Shown: positions 25,774 through 36,800 of the stretch, one piece after another
Layout of the letters: each line of letters begins with the position of its first letter
How positions within the stretch are numbered: position 1 is the first letter of the stretch
Assembly (NCBI GenBank): GCA_002110485.1
Contig: MOWL01000001.1
Location: forward strand, 992,001 to 1,056,000
DNA length: 64,000 nucleotides
Source of the DNA: Emergomyces orientalis
Taxonomy: Eukaryota > Ascomycota > Eurotiomycetes > Onygenales > Ajellomycetaceae
Reading direction: 5' to 3'
Program-made: the position numbers and the translations under genes
The notes under the pieces: generated by a model
Database searches by the model: none
What the model was told of the DNA's origin: nothing
The model's input: only the letters and a program-made list of their open reading frames with translations

Positions 25774-27249
25774 ATGAAGGACGACGGTGCATACCATCAT
25801 TTCCAACCGCGAAATCCGCGTTCGCGATATCTTTCACTTGAGACTACCCAAGTCAATGGGACACCTCCACTGGAGCAGCCGTTGTCCTTCGCCGATCCTG
25901 TCTCTCCCAGACACCTCTTTGACTCTTCATCATTTTCTAATTCGATATTAAATTTTAACGACTTGTCGAACCTAGGCTTTAATTTCCCGCAACATCCAAA
26001 ACCAGTTCAGAATCCATCAGTTCTGCCACAGCATCCATGTCAGTTCGCCATGGACCCGAACTTTTACCCCAGCTCCAATTGCAGTAATTACACTTTCCAA
26101 TTTGATGCCGGAAGCTACGGCCTTTGGCTTGGAAATAATGCGGCTGAATCATTGGTTACGGCATCCCATTTCGGCCAGAAAAATACGGCGGTCGGTGGTG
26201 AAAACTTCAGTCAGTCCGCATCCTATCCCGAGCCTCCACCAGCCCATGGAGAAAATATATCCGCTTCACCCCTCAAATTTCATGATGAACAGCAAGCACC
26301 ACCGCGACAACACTTTCCATTCTCCAGCGCCCCTGAGCTATCGATGGAACGCTTACGTTCGAACCTAGGGAGCACAGGTTTTCCATTGTCGCCCGAAAAT
26401 TCGACAGTGTCGAGCCCATCGATGGAGTCTAATAGTTTGCAGTTCAGTCCAGACTCCATGACAGCTTCCGCAATTAATATTTTGTCTGATGGGGACACTG
26501 ATGACGAAAAGTGTGACGAACCCTACTCCAAATTAATATGGCGAGCACTTAAGTCTGTTCCTGATAATAAGATGGCTCTGAAAGAGATTTACGAATGGTT
26601 CGAAAAGAATACGAATAAGGCAAGGAATTCGGATTCGAAAGGCTGGCAGAATAGTATACGGCATAACCTTTCAATGAATGCGGTACGTTTAACCCCTGCA
26701 TTGTAGCTTACAATGTTAGATCTATCTCTCTTACTGACCTCGTCATAGGCATTCGAAGGTGTGAAAGACACATCATCTCCTGAGGGAACGCCAAGGAAAA
26801 CAGCGAATGTATGGGTCCTTACCAAAGAGGCTCTCCAAAACGGAGTGCAATCGACGACCAGATACCGAAAACCGGGGACTCAAAAAAAGTCTCCAAAATC
26901 AGAACATCCTGCACCTCAGCGCCAAAGATCCGGGGCGAAAGGTGGAAAGGCTGCAAAGAAATTGGCCAAAACGAGGCGTGTTAAACAGGCGCCTCAGAAA
27001 GAGGAAACGGCCAACGGGAGTGTTGCTTTCTATAACTCCCAACCCCGGGATGAGAATACTGCGATTCCCAACTTCAATTACCACCCTCAGGTATTTTCTG
27101 GCCATACAGGCGGTTTTGCACGAGATAGCTATGATCTCGAGAATGTGATCGGCACGCATCCGGACTCGGATTTGCACAACACCAGCCTGTTTTCCGACCC
27201 CTTATTTTCAGAAAACAATGAATTTAACCCCCGTTTTGACGACATGTGA
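25774..27249 (+). CDS. Forkhead (winged-helix) transcription factor
   Basis: Two exons, 25774-26682 and 26749-27249, give 469 aa; the 66-nt intron has donor GTACGT and acceptor CATAG. The forkhead domain starts at residue 251 with YSKLIWRALKS, includes IYEWFEKNT, and reaches recognition helix H3 as WQNSIRHNLSMNA. The intron falls directly after H3, and the wing follows in exon 2 (RKTANVWVLTKEAL). The N-terminal 240 residues are Ser/Pro/Asn-rich and probably disordered. The part after the wing has a strongly basic stretch that could act as a nuclear signal, then an acidic, Asn/Phe-rich tail that could activate transcription. The domain is shorter and more divergent than in FKH1/FKH2, and no FHA domain is present. 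I cannot assign an orthologue or target genes. Confidence 0.9.
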
Positions 27250-29359
27250 TGAACTATTAGATTGAACGAATCATATTGGGCTACCTTTTGGTCATTTCTG
27301 CTTCACCGACCTGATGTACTGTACATTAACTTATTTTTCTTTTTTTTCCCGCGTATGTCATGTCCGCGATTTACTTACGTTTCAATGTTTCTGCCTTATT
27401 TGGCTTTGGTTTAGACTTTTCTAGCGCCAGGGCCGCTAATACATGTTCACGGTTGGTATGTATGTTTCATTTTATTCCCCCGCTGATGTTCTGCAGGCGT
27501 CTTGAATTTTGCAAGCTTTTTTAAATCATCATTGCAAGTGATGATCGACACGGCCCGTTCTGTTGAATGCGATCCCAGCGTGTACATTACAATAGACGGG
27601 ATGTCTACCGAATTTGTGGTGCATATTCTGTTTTCTGACTGAAACATATGGACTTCGCTATTTTACATGTAACTCTACGTTAAATGTTCATGTGTGCTTA
27701 TATTTTGTTCATCTTTTCAACTCTGGTGGTTCTTACGTACGTCACGGAAAGACGGTGCGGCTAGTTAGACAGTATTTTAAATACAGGTATCCAACAAATG
27801 AGGGCTGTACTTATTATCCGTAGCTTCGCGTCAAATAACAGTTGTGGGGAATGTTCAACGTGTGATAGTGAATAGGTTATCACACCACTGTGAACAGAGT
27901 GTCCCAATTTTCCCTCCATAGGGGCTGTCTCTGATGCGCATCATGGACCGCTGGAATTCGGAAACTTACCGAAATGATCTGTTCTGTTAGCGTTTCCAGG
28001 TCAGTAATTCCTTTCCACTTCGCTGGCCAAATATTGGGGTTAGACCTAAAATGCTGGAACAGCTTCCTACCACCAACCACGGCATTTTCAATCTCATCAT
28101 ACTGTGATGTATCATAAAAGTTGGTATTATTTACAGCCCCCCCTGCTATCAACTTACATTCTAGCGAGGTAGGTAAGCACACATACGGTACGCAACTTGC
28201 ATACATATTGGTAGTAATCTTAGCAACATCGGGTTTGCAGGATTATGCCCTGCAATGCAGTGGTATGAAGGAAGGTGAACCATTGCATCTCACTAAACTT
28301 ACTGGACGGACTCTTGGTCATCTACGGTTCGGAGTACGGTTGTGGTCGATATTCCAGAAATCCGGGGGTGCCATTCCCCTAACCCTCTCCATTTGCCGCG
28401 CGCCCATGCCTATACGAGACTGGTACGGTTCTCACATCTGCAGCATTCATATGCGCCTCAAAATTATGGCGATAAAGAACAAAGAAAACGGGAGAGGAGG
28501 GGGTTTTAGTCATTGATTTCCGCGCGCCACGAACATATGCAACGAGGCGAATCCCGCCCCGGAGAGGTCGTTTAAATTCTTAGGGTACTGCCCTGATTGG
28601 AGGAAGAATTAGAATATGTCCAACGGGATCTGGAAAGCTCGAAGCTTAATTTGAATGCAATCTGATCAGAGACTGAGGACCAATTTCACATATGATACGC
28701 CATTTCTTACGGACTAGGCAACGGGCGCGTTCGCAATGACCTCGACGTTTGGGCCTGCTGCCGTTGATGCTAGCATGGTAGGTTCAGATAATCTATCACG
28801 GCCCGTATGTAGGCACCAATCATGAAGAACGCAGTCACATTTTCCACAAGTAACAACCTCGCTAGTTGCAGGACCTCGATATCAATGGCCACCCACAAAT
28901 CTTACACTCTGAGCGGAGTTGCTTTGAAAAGCTAGGGCGGTTTTTTATTTTAGGAAAAGCTGTTGGAATATTGATAGCGCCGTTAGAAGAGAACGAATGG
29001 CAACGTTGGTAGCTTTTTTTTCTTTTTCGTCGCCTCTCACAATGCAGATAAATAATTACTAGTTGTGACAGGAAGAGAATGACTTAACTGGATAAACATT
29101 GGAATTCATGTACGGAGTAGATCGGCGACCTACTTGCCAGAAAATTCGCATACATTTGTGCAGAAACGCTTAATCGATGAGAAAATGGAAGTTCTGAGCC
29201 ATTTTTCAAATTATTATGCTGCTCAATGTCAAATAATTTACTGGTTATCAAATAGTTCTATTCATCCTTTCATTGTGGTAGTAACTCATTTGTCAAGCTT
29301 GAAATTAACTAAATACACTAACATGATCCCCATCAAGGCTTGGAAGTGGACTCTTTGAA
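27250..29359. other. Spacer with possible gene relics
   Basis: AT-rich sequence 3' of the forkhead gene. It holds the coding-like minus-strand frame 27880-28206 (separate entry), a short hydrophobic minus-strand frame at 28770-28901 and a TACGGAGTA motif at 29111-29119. No complete gene is recognised. Confidence 0.45.
27880..28206 (-). pseudogene. Coding-like fragment of unknown family
   Basis: An ATG-started frame of 108 codons whose middle, about residues 30-75, looks genuinely coding, with aromatic and acidic residues and balanced codon use (FQHFRSNPNIWPAKWKG). A perfect GTAAGT donor follows codons for EQIIS, which suggests the frame was once an exon. I could not find a matching downstream exon. 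The NPNIWP stretch faintly recalls the N-terminal part of fungal 2-oxoglutarate/iron oxygenases, but that is a guess. It may be a relic or one exon of an unresolved gene. Confidence 0.25.
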
Positions 29360-29970
29360 ATGGCACTCCTTCCCCCTCCTCCCCCTCCCCCCAAATCGTC
29401 CCCATGCCCTCCCAACCGGTATACTCGACCTCCAGGCGGTACTGCTCATTATCCTACCTTCAAAGCGACAAATATTCAGGGTCAGCATATAATTGTTGGG
29501 AAAACAATGGTGAGTATATTCCAATGGACAATAACCTGTATTGATTGGTTGGATACGTCTTATGTAACTAAAACCACAACAATCCTACCACAAAAAATTT
29601 GGTATCAGTCACTTTTGTATAGCTGTGAGAACTTGATGGACTCTGAATGAGGATTGAGAGCAAATTTGTAATGTGGGTTCTAAAGGTAATATCGTATGGA
29701 ATGCACTCATTAGAGAGTTATCCATGGCGGTTCCCTTAGGCCCATGGCATCAAATAGGTTGAAAATTTTAATACAATTTTTGATTGCCGTATCAAGGACT
29801 CCGTGGCAAGAATCGGAATGATTGACATGAAAACAGGTGACCTGGTCGAGAACCACAAAATCTCGACCATCATGGCTTTGCACGGATTCATGTACGATTT
29901 ATGGGACGATGATGCTCATTCACCGATTTTGGACTTTATAAATAATAATCTAGAGGCAATTGAAACTTAG
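29360..29970 (+). CDS. Candidate small two-exon gene, unknown function
   Basis: Exon 1, 29360-29509, starts with ATG (G at -3 and +4) and ends at a perfect GTGAGT donor. Exon 2, 29758-29970, begins after AAATAG and runs to TAG. Both are phase 0, so the joined frame gives 120 aa across a 248-nt intron. Exon 1 encodes a proline run (residues 5-10) and a neutral tail. Exon 2 encodes a well-mixed acidic domain (IFDCRIKDSVARIGMIDM, then HGFMYDLWDDDAHS) whose codons favour C or G at the third position, unlike the surrounding AT-rich spacer. Neither a family nor a signal peptide or membrane segment is recognisable. A 27-nt extra exon near 29674-29700 is possible, and exons upstream cannot be excluded. 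It could also be a fragment of a dead gene. Confidence 0.4.
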
Positions 29971-32650
29971 GAACGTCTAGAGCTGATTTATTGAATCCTT
30001 TCGCATTGCTCCTACCATTCCCGTCGCAGTCTCCAGTTGTGCTGTGGTCAGGAATTGCCGCCACAGACGAGTTGCCATTCTACTCCGCGCTTACACAAGA
30101 CTTTTATTGGCGTAAATGGGCGCCAAGATCCACTATTACGCGAACCGAGAAAAGGTCTCCACTTTTAGTCAGGCTGTCTCCCAAGGTCGGCAAGCGGCTG
30201 CCAACCTTGCCTTGTCTAGCTTTTGATCATTGGTATGTACTGTACAATATGCCCAGAGTATGGGATATTGAATTAGCGAGGGTTACGATTGTTGCACTGC
30301 ATGCTCGAAAAACACCCTAATATGCTCAAATTTAATTTGTGCGTGGACAGCCATCCAAAACATAGGACTGTGGAATGGGATTGCTCCAGCAGGTTCCTGG
30401 GGCTATATCATGCTCTGCAGCCATCACTCGCGGAAGCCGATCCCCTGACTCCACTGCCACTTTCTGGTAGGGGATTTAAGCTACATAAATATGCGTAATA
30501 AGCTTTTCGTAAAATGCCGCTGAGAGACCCTGGAGGTGGATCGGCTTATAACATTTCATGGTTGGCTAAGGGCTCTGCCAAACCCGCTTTGCACCGCTCA
30601 CTTGCCGATCTTTTGCGCAAGGCGTACAGCTGCCATATTGACACAAAATATAATACCGTGGCATTCCGAGAAAAAATTTGATTTGGCGCGTTCGTATAAA
30701 ATTATAGGGCTTCAAAGCCATATGCATTCTGCCAACTAATGTATTCAGATCGATGATATAATAGGAAATAACAGTGCCACATATGCTTGAGCCCCAACAT
30801 AAAAGGCGTTAAGAGGTAAAAGCCGATATATTGTCATCTTTTTGTGCACATATATACTTTTATTTGTCCCCGTTTCGGAAATAATCTATCCAGGCAGGTC
30901 TTATAAGGAAATCAAATTCACAATGACTGTGAAGCTAGTTGTCACAATTTATTTTCTCCCTGTAGTGTTTATGATAAATTCTTTCACGGCCACATTTCGT
31001 AGAGCTCTAGGGAATGGGATTGTACCCTGATATGATGATGTATATGTATCTGCAAAAAATGCTGCTGCTATCCGTTGGTGATATGCGCGGCAGAGAAATG
31101 GGCATGCTATTTAGCTAATGCTGCTCCTACTCCACTTTTCAAATCATTAACTTTTCTACGTACAATAATGTAGCCCTCCAAACTCAGTTTCTTCGCCATC
31201 ATAGAGTTGAGGGGCGCAATGAGGGGAAGAGGACCGTGGTTTCACCATTTAACATCGTTAAACGTTGCAGCTTCATCTCATTACCTCATCGCCCAAATCA
31301 CCACAACGAAAAAGGAATAATTGTGTGAAGGGAAACAAATCTCAACTATGTAGCTGCCAGCCTCAGGGTAAAATCTGTATTTCCAAACTCAATTACCCTC
31401 GACGTGAATAGACAGTCAAATATGCTTGCATTGTCGCCCTGAAGATGCAATCAATCCCTTCAAGGAAAGGTGCCATCTGTCAAATTCCTGATGTGCAGAA
31501 ATCGAGCCCACAAAAGCCAAGCGTTCAATGGCAGCGCCGCACAAATTGTAGGTAAAGAATGCGAATCACTTGCTAGGAAGGATGGGTGATGCAATCATGT
31601 TGGCTTTTCTGGTGTAGGGTTGCTGCGTTGGGGTACGATCCCTACATATTTGAACGGGCTACTAAGATAATGCAATGTTCACGCTTAACCGCCCTGCCAG
31701 GGATGCATATGCTAGGATCAGCAGGGTATCCGCTTCCCAAGTGGGTTTGTGAAGCTGGGTCCTGAAATGGTTTTGCTCTGTGGCCGGTAATCAGATAACA
31801 TTTAGCCTCACGGGTCAATACACTTTTATTGGAACTGTAGCACCCCGTTGAGGCTGGATGTACGACATATAACCTCAACCATATATTCCCCAACCCAACC
31901 ACCTGGGGGGGAGCGGAAATTACACAGCATTAGTGTTGTTATCGTCATGAAAGCAGGGCTAGAAAATTCAACAAAAATTGATACTTTTCCAGTACTGCGT
32001 GTTTTCGGGCTGGGGGAGGCTTTGCTGCCGCTGGCAACTAAGAAGTGGTCTGGATGAGCTTTGTCATCTCCTTAAGACGAAAGGGGATTTGCCTTGACGC
32101 ACGGTATGAACTTGGATCGTTCCCGCAATACAACTGCAGTACTACTTTTGATCGATAAGTCTGCTGATCTACCTTGCTAGGTAGGTGATTTGGGCTGCTT
32201 TTAGGTAATCTATTTGCTCTGACTAGCCATGCAGGAGATATCCATGCAAAGAGGAAAACGCACTGTCAGTTAAAAATGAGATGAGCACGTAAGGGTATTT
32301 TTGTTAGTCGGGATTAGAGGCCTGAAGCCCAGGCCAATATGCAGTATCAGCAAAAGCGGAAATTTGAAACATGCTAGGAAATGACATTAAATTCATTTTG
32401 AAAGTATATGTGATGGATTGAAAATTTGCTTGGGCTTCTATCTGAGCGGAAACCTGGGGGTATTGAACCAAGCAAAATCAAACCATCATTGACTGGAAGA
32501 GGATCATATCACTGGCGCAAAAGAAAAGAAAAATATAGAATCCATTGCCATGACTGACGCTTCCGTATGTCGCGGTTTTCCGCCTTTTTCGTCCCTCAGA
32601 ACTCCGGAACAATCGAACAATACCCAGACCAACATCCCATCTTCACCAGA
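29971..32650. other. AT-rich spacer, no gene seen
   Basis: A 109-codon frame at 29991-30320 opens only with TTG and shows no recognisable motif. Other frames are short. I see no tRNA or transposon ends. Confidence 0.5.
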
Positions 32651-33381
32651 TTAACGCTTCTTCGACGAAGCGGCAGCCTTCTCTTGCGATTCCTTCAGCA
32701 CCTTCTTGACAATCTTCTGTTCCTCGATAAGAAAGGCCCGGACGATGCGATCCTTGACACAACCGGCGCAGCGAGAGCCGCCATAGGCACGGGACACGGA
32801 CTTCTTTGGGCGGGAGATCTGGGAGTATTCGCGGGGTCGGAGGGCGGGAATCTAAAGGTTTAAAATAAAACAATATCAGTAATCTGGCGATACTTCTAGC
32901 GTTAATCCAAACCGGAATATTGGAGTGTTTTTTTTTGGCTCCTGTTTTGGTGTTGAAAAGATGTCCATCTAAAATCTTCCACACATTCCCAGTCCATTTA
33001 TGCCAGAAAACCCCACAAATAAAAATAATAAATCGATAGGTGAGACTCACGCCTTGGAGTTTGATACCGCAGTCACCACATTTTGGTGCGGTTCCCTTCT
33101 TCTTGATGTGAAGGTATCGGAGGTGACCGCCTGGGGTCTTGATGATGCGGACTTTGTTTGACCGTGTGTTGTACCTAATACACCCAATTTGTCAGAACCA
33201 CCATCTCCGGCAAAAATCCCATTCATCATGGCGATAGATTTCGAAGCAGCTCGGGAGGGAGAATTTAAACGTACGGATTCCGTCGTCGCTAACCGTAGAG
33301 AGAAAATTAGCATTCATCAACAGCTACCGTAACGATTTCCCATCGTGTTTCACTCACGTATTGAAGTCTGGTATTGGCCAT
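32651..33381 (-). CDS. RPL34: 60S ribosomal protein L34 (eL34)
   Basis: Four exons, 33381-33358, 33288-33275, 33174-33051 and 32851-32651, give 120 aa. Exon 1 codes eight residues, and exon 2 is a 14-nt microexon encoding RRRN plus two bases of the next codon. The spliced N-terminus, MANTRLQYRRRNPYNTRSNK, fits fungal eL34 and cannot be read without the microexon. The conserved body includes KTPGGHLRYLHIKKKGTAPKC, and two CxxC pairs (C45/C48 and C82/C85) form the family's zinc-type motif. The tail is lysine-rich and ends SSKKR. eL34 is a structural protein of the large cytosolic ribosomal subunit. Introns are 69, 100 and 199 nt. A long intron set in the 5' half is typical of fungal ribosomal protein genes. 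Confidence 0.95.
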
Positions 33382-33846
33382 TGTGACTGTCCTCGAATCT
33401 CTGCTGTCGTTAAGCTCTGGTTCGGGGAGATGGCGTCGTTGTTGTCGTTGTCGTGGTCTGATATTTCGACTTACGATTCGATTTTGTGTGTGCTGCATAC
33501 AAATTCGGGCAGCGCGCTAAAGATTTGGCGAGACACCACTAATCCTTATAGGGACTAGCGTATATCTGAATTGAGCCGCCACCAGAAGGATTCTTCCAAC
33601 GCGATGCTTTGCTTCAGTTGTCGAGTGAACAACACACCATTCTCATCCACGCAGAAGACCTTCCAATCTTGTCTGTCGCGTTGGAATCTTTGTTAATCAG
33701 CATTTCACATTTGGATGTTTTACTGCACGTCGGACATATTTTGTTAACCGATGGTGAAACTGGACGTGGCGCTCATTTTCCCACCAGTTGTCCTCACAAG
33801 CTAGAGGCGAGGCAGATTTTGTTATTTGGTGTCTTTAGCGCTCATA
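33382..33846. promoter_or_regulatory. Divergent promoter interval, RPL34 and PRP8
   Basis: The 465 bp between the two ATGs is the only space for both promoters, so RPL34 and PRP8 probably share regulatory DNA. No named element was identified. The long plus-strand frame 33609-34268 crosses into PRP8 in another frame and is not a gene. Confidence 0.6.
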
Positions 33847-36800
33847 ATGACATCTCTTCCTCCTCCTCCGCCTCCTGGATGGGGAGCTGCAGCTCCTCCG
33901 TCGATGCCTCTCGCTCCCCCTCCACCCGGATACCGCCCCCCAGCCGATCCCTTGGTCGCGAAATTTGCCCCGAAGAAAAAGGAATGGCTCCGGACGCAAC
34001 GAAACCGCTTCGGGGAGAAGAGAAAAGCCGGTTTTGTGGAGTCCCAGAAGGCAGATTTACCGCCAGAACATCTACGGAAGATTGTGAAGGATATAGGAGA
34101 TGTGTCACAGAAAAAGTTCAGTACAGACAAAAGGAGCTATTTGGGGGCATTGAAATTCATGCCGCATGCTGTGCTGAAGTTGTTGGAGAATATGCCGATG
34201 CCTTGGGAATCATCTCGAGAGGTCAAGGTGCTTTATCATGTGAATGGTTGTTTGACCTTGGTCAATGAAATTCCCCGAGTGATTGAACCCGTTTTTCATG
34301 CGCAATGGGCTACCATGTGGATGACGATGCGACGAGAGAAAAGTGACCGCCGGCATTTCAAAAGAATGCGCTTTCCTCCGTTCGATGACGAAGAGCCACC
34401 GTTGTCATGGTCGGAAAACATCGAGGATGTTGAACCTTTGGAACCCATTCAGATGGAGCTTGACGAATCTGAAGATGCTCCTGTATTCGAGTGGTTTTAC
34501 GATCATCGCCCCCTCCTCGACACCCCCCATGTGAATGGTCCTAGCTATAAGGAGTGGAATTTGACACTTCCCCAAATGGCAACGCTATATCGCTTGAGCG
34601 GCCAGTTGCTCAGCGACGTGGTAGATAAAAATTACTTCCATATGTTCGAACTAAACAGCTTCTTAACAGCAAAAGCTCTTAACGTGGCGATACCTGGTGG
34701 CCCCCGATTTGAGCCGCTGTACAAAGACGTCGACCCAAATGATGAAGATTTTGGAGAATTCAACGCGATCGATCGCATCATTTTCAGAGCTCCTATCCGA
34801 ACGGAATATCGCGTTGCCTTCCCGTATCTATATAATTCGTTACCACGAAGTGTCAAGTTGTCCTGGTACTCCCATCCTCAGATCGTTTACGTCCGATCAG
34901 ATGCCAACCTTCCTGCATTTTACTTTGATCCTGTCATCAATCCGATATCTTCCCGCTCTGTCGCCCCTAAGAATATAACCGTCAGCCACGAAGATCAAAT
35001 TTTTGGAGTCGGAAATGACGAGGATGAATTTACACTTCCGGGAAATGCTGAGCCATTTTTGGCTGACGAAGAGTTATACACCAGTGAGACGGCTTCCGCA
35101 ATCGCTCTTTGGTGGGCACCCTACCCATTTGACCGCCGCTCTGGTAAAATGGTTCGGGCGCAGGACGTGCCCCTTGTGAAGCAATGGTATCTAGAGCATT
35201 GTCCGCAGGGTCAACCTGTTAAGGTTCGTGTGTCGTACCAGAAGCTTTTAAAAACTTACGTTTTGAACGAGTTACATCGGAAGAAACCCAAGGCACAAAG
35301 CAAGCAGAATCTATTGAGAACACTGAAAGGCACCAAATTTTTCCAACAGACATCTATCGATTGGGTGGAAGCCGGGCTTCAAGTCTGTCGCCAAGGCTTT
35401 AACATGTTGAATTTGTTGATCCATCGCAAGAATTTGACATATTTACATCTCGACTATAATTTCAATTTGAAACCAGTGAAAACTTTGACGACAAAAGAGA
35501 GAAAAAAGTCACGTTTTGGAAATGCTTTCCACCTAATGCGAGAAATCCTTCGCTTGACAAAGCTGATCGTTGATGCCCAAGTTCAATATCGTTTGGGTAA
35601 CATCGATGCTTTCCAACTGGCTGACGGTATCCTCTACGCTTTCAACCATGTTGGCCAACTGACCGGCATGTACAGGTATAAATACAAGCTGATGCACCAG
35701 ATCAGGTCATGTAAAGACTTGAAGCATCTCATATATTATCGCTTTAATTCTGGCCCAGTTGGAAAGGGTCCTGGATGTGGATTCTGGGCACCTGCATGGA
35801 GGGTTTGGCTTTTCTTCCTCAGAGGAATCATTCCTCTTCTGGAGCGCTGGCTTGGAAATTTGCTCTCTCGACAATTTGAAGGACGTCACAGCAAGGGTGT
35901 CGCGAAAACTGTTACGAAACAACGTGTCGAATCCCATTTCGATCTTGAGCTTCGCGCTTCAGTCATGGCAGATCTTATGGACATGATGCCTGAAGGTATT
36001 AAACAAAATAAGGTCAACACTGTTTTGCAACATCTCTCGGAGGCTTGGAGATGCTGGAAGAGTAATATCCCTTGGAAGGTCCCAGGACTTCCTGCTCCCA
36101 TTGAGAACATCATCCTAAGATATGTTAAGAGCAAGGCGGATTGGTGGATTTCCGTTGCTCATTACAATCGGGAGCGTATTCGGCGCGGAGCGACGGTTGA
36201 TAAGACTGTGGCCAAGAAAAATCTCGGACGACTCACACGACTCTGGCTTAAAGCGGAACAAGAGAGGCAACACAACTATTTGAAAGATGGTCCCTACGTC
36301 TCTTCCGAAGAAGCCGTCGCCATTTATACTACCACTGTCCACTGGCTGGAATCTCGAAAATTCTCTCCGATTCCCTTCCCTAGCGTATCTTACAAGCACG
36401 ATACCAAGATTTTGATTTTGGCTCTCGAGCGTTTGCGCGAGGCATATTCTGTCAAAGGCCGCCTAAATCAAAGCCAGCGGGAGGAACTTGCTCTAATTGA
36501 ACAAGCCTACGATTCTCCAGGTACAACTCTCGCAAGAATTAAGAGATTTCTTCTGACACAGCGAGCCTTCAAGGAAGTTGGTATTGATATGAACGACAAC
36601 TATTCCAACATCAATCCAGTGTACGATATTGAGCCCATTGAGAAAATCACTGATGCGTACTTGGATCAGTACCTTTGGTACCAAGCTGACCAACGTCACC
36701 TATTTCCGGCCTGGATCAAACCGTCGGATTCCGAGGTTCCCCCTCTCCTTACCTACAAATGGGCCCAAGGCATTAATAACCTATCGAATGTTTGGGAGAC

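Noticed and set aside
33609..34268. 219-codon plus-strand frame overlapping the PRP8 start
   Set aside because: It runs through the PRP8 N-terminus in another frame; the PRP8 reading is unmistakable.
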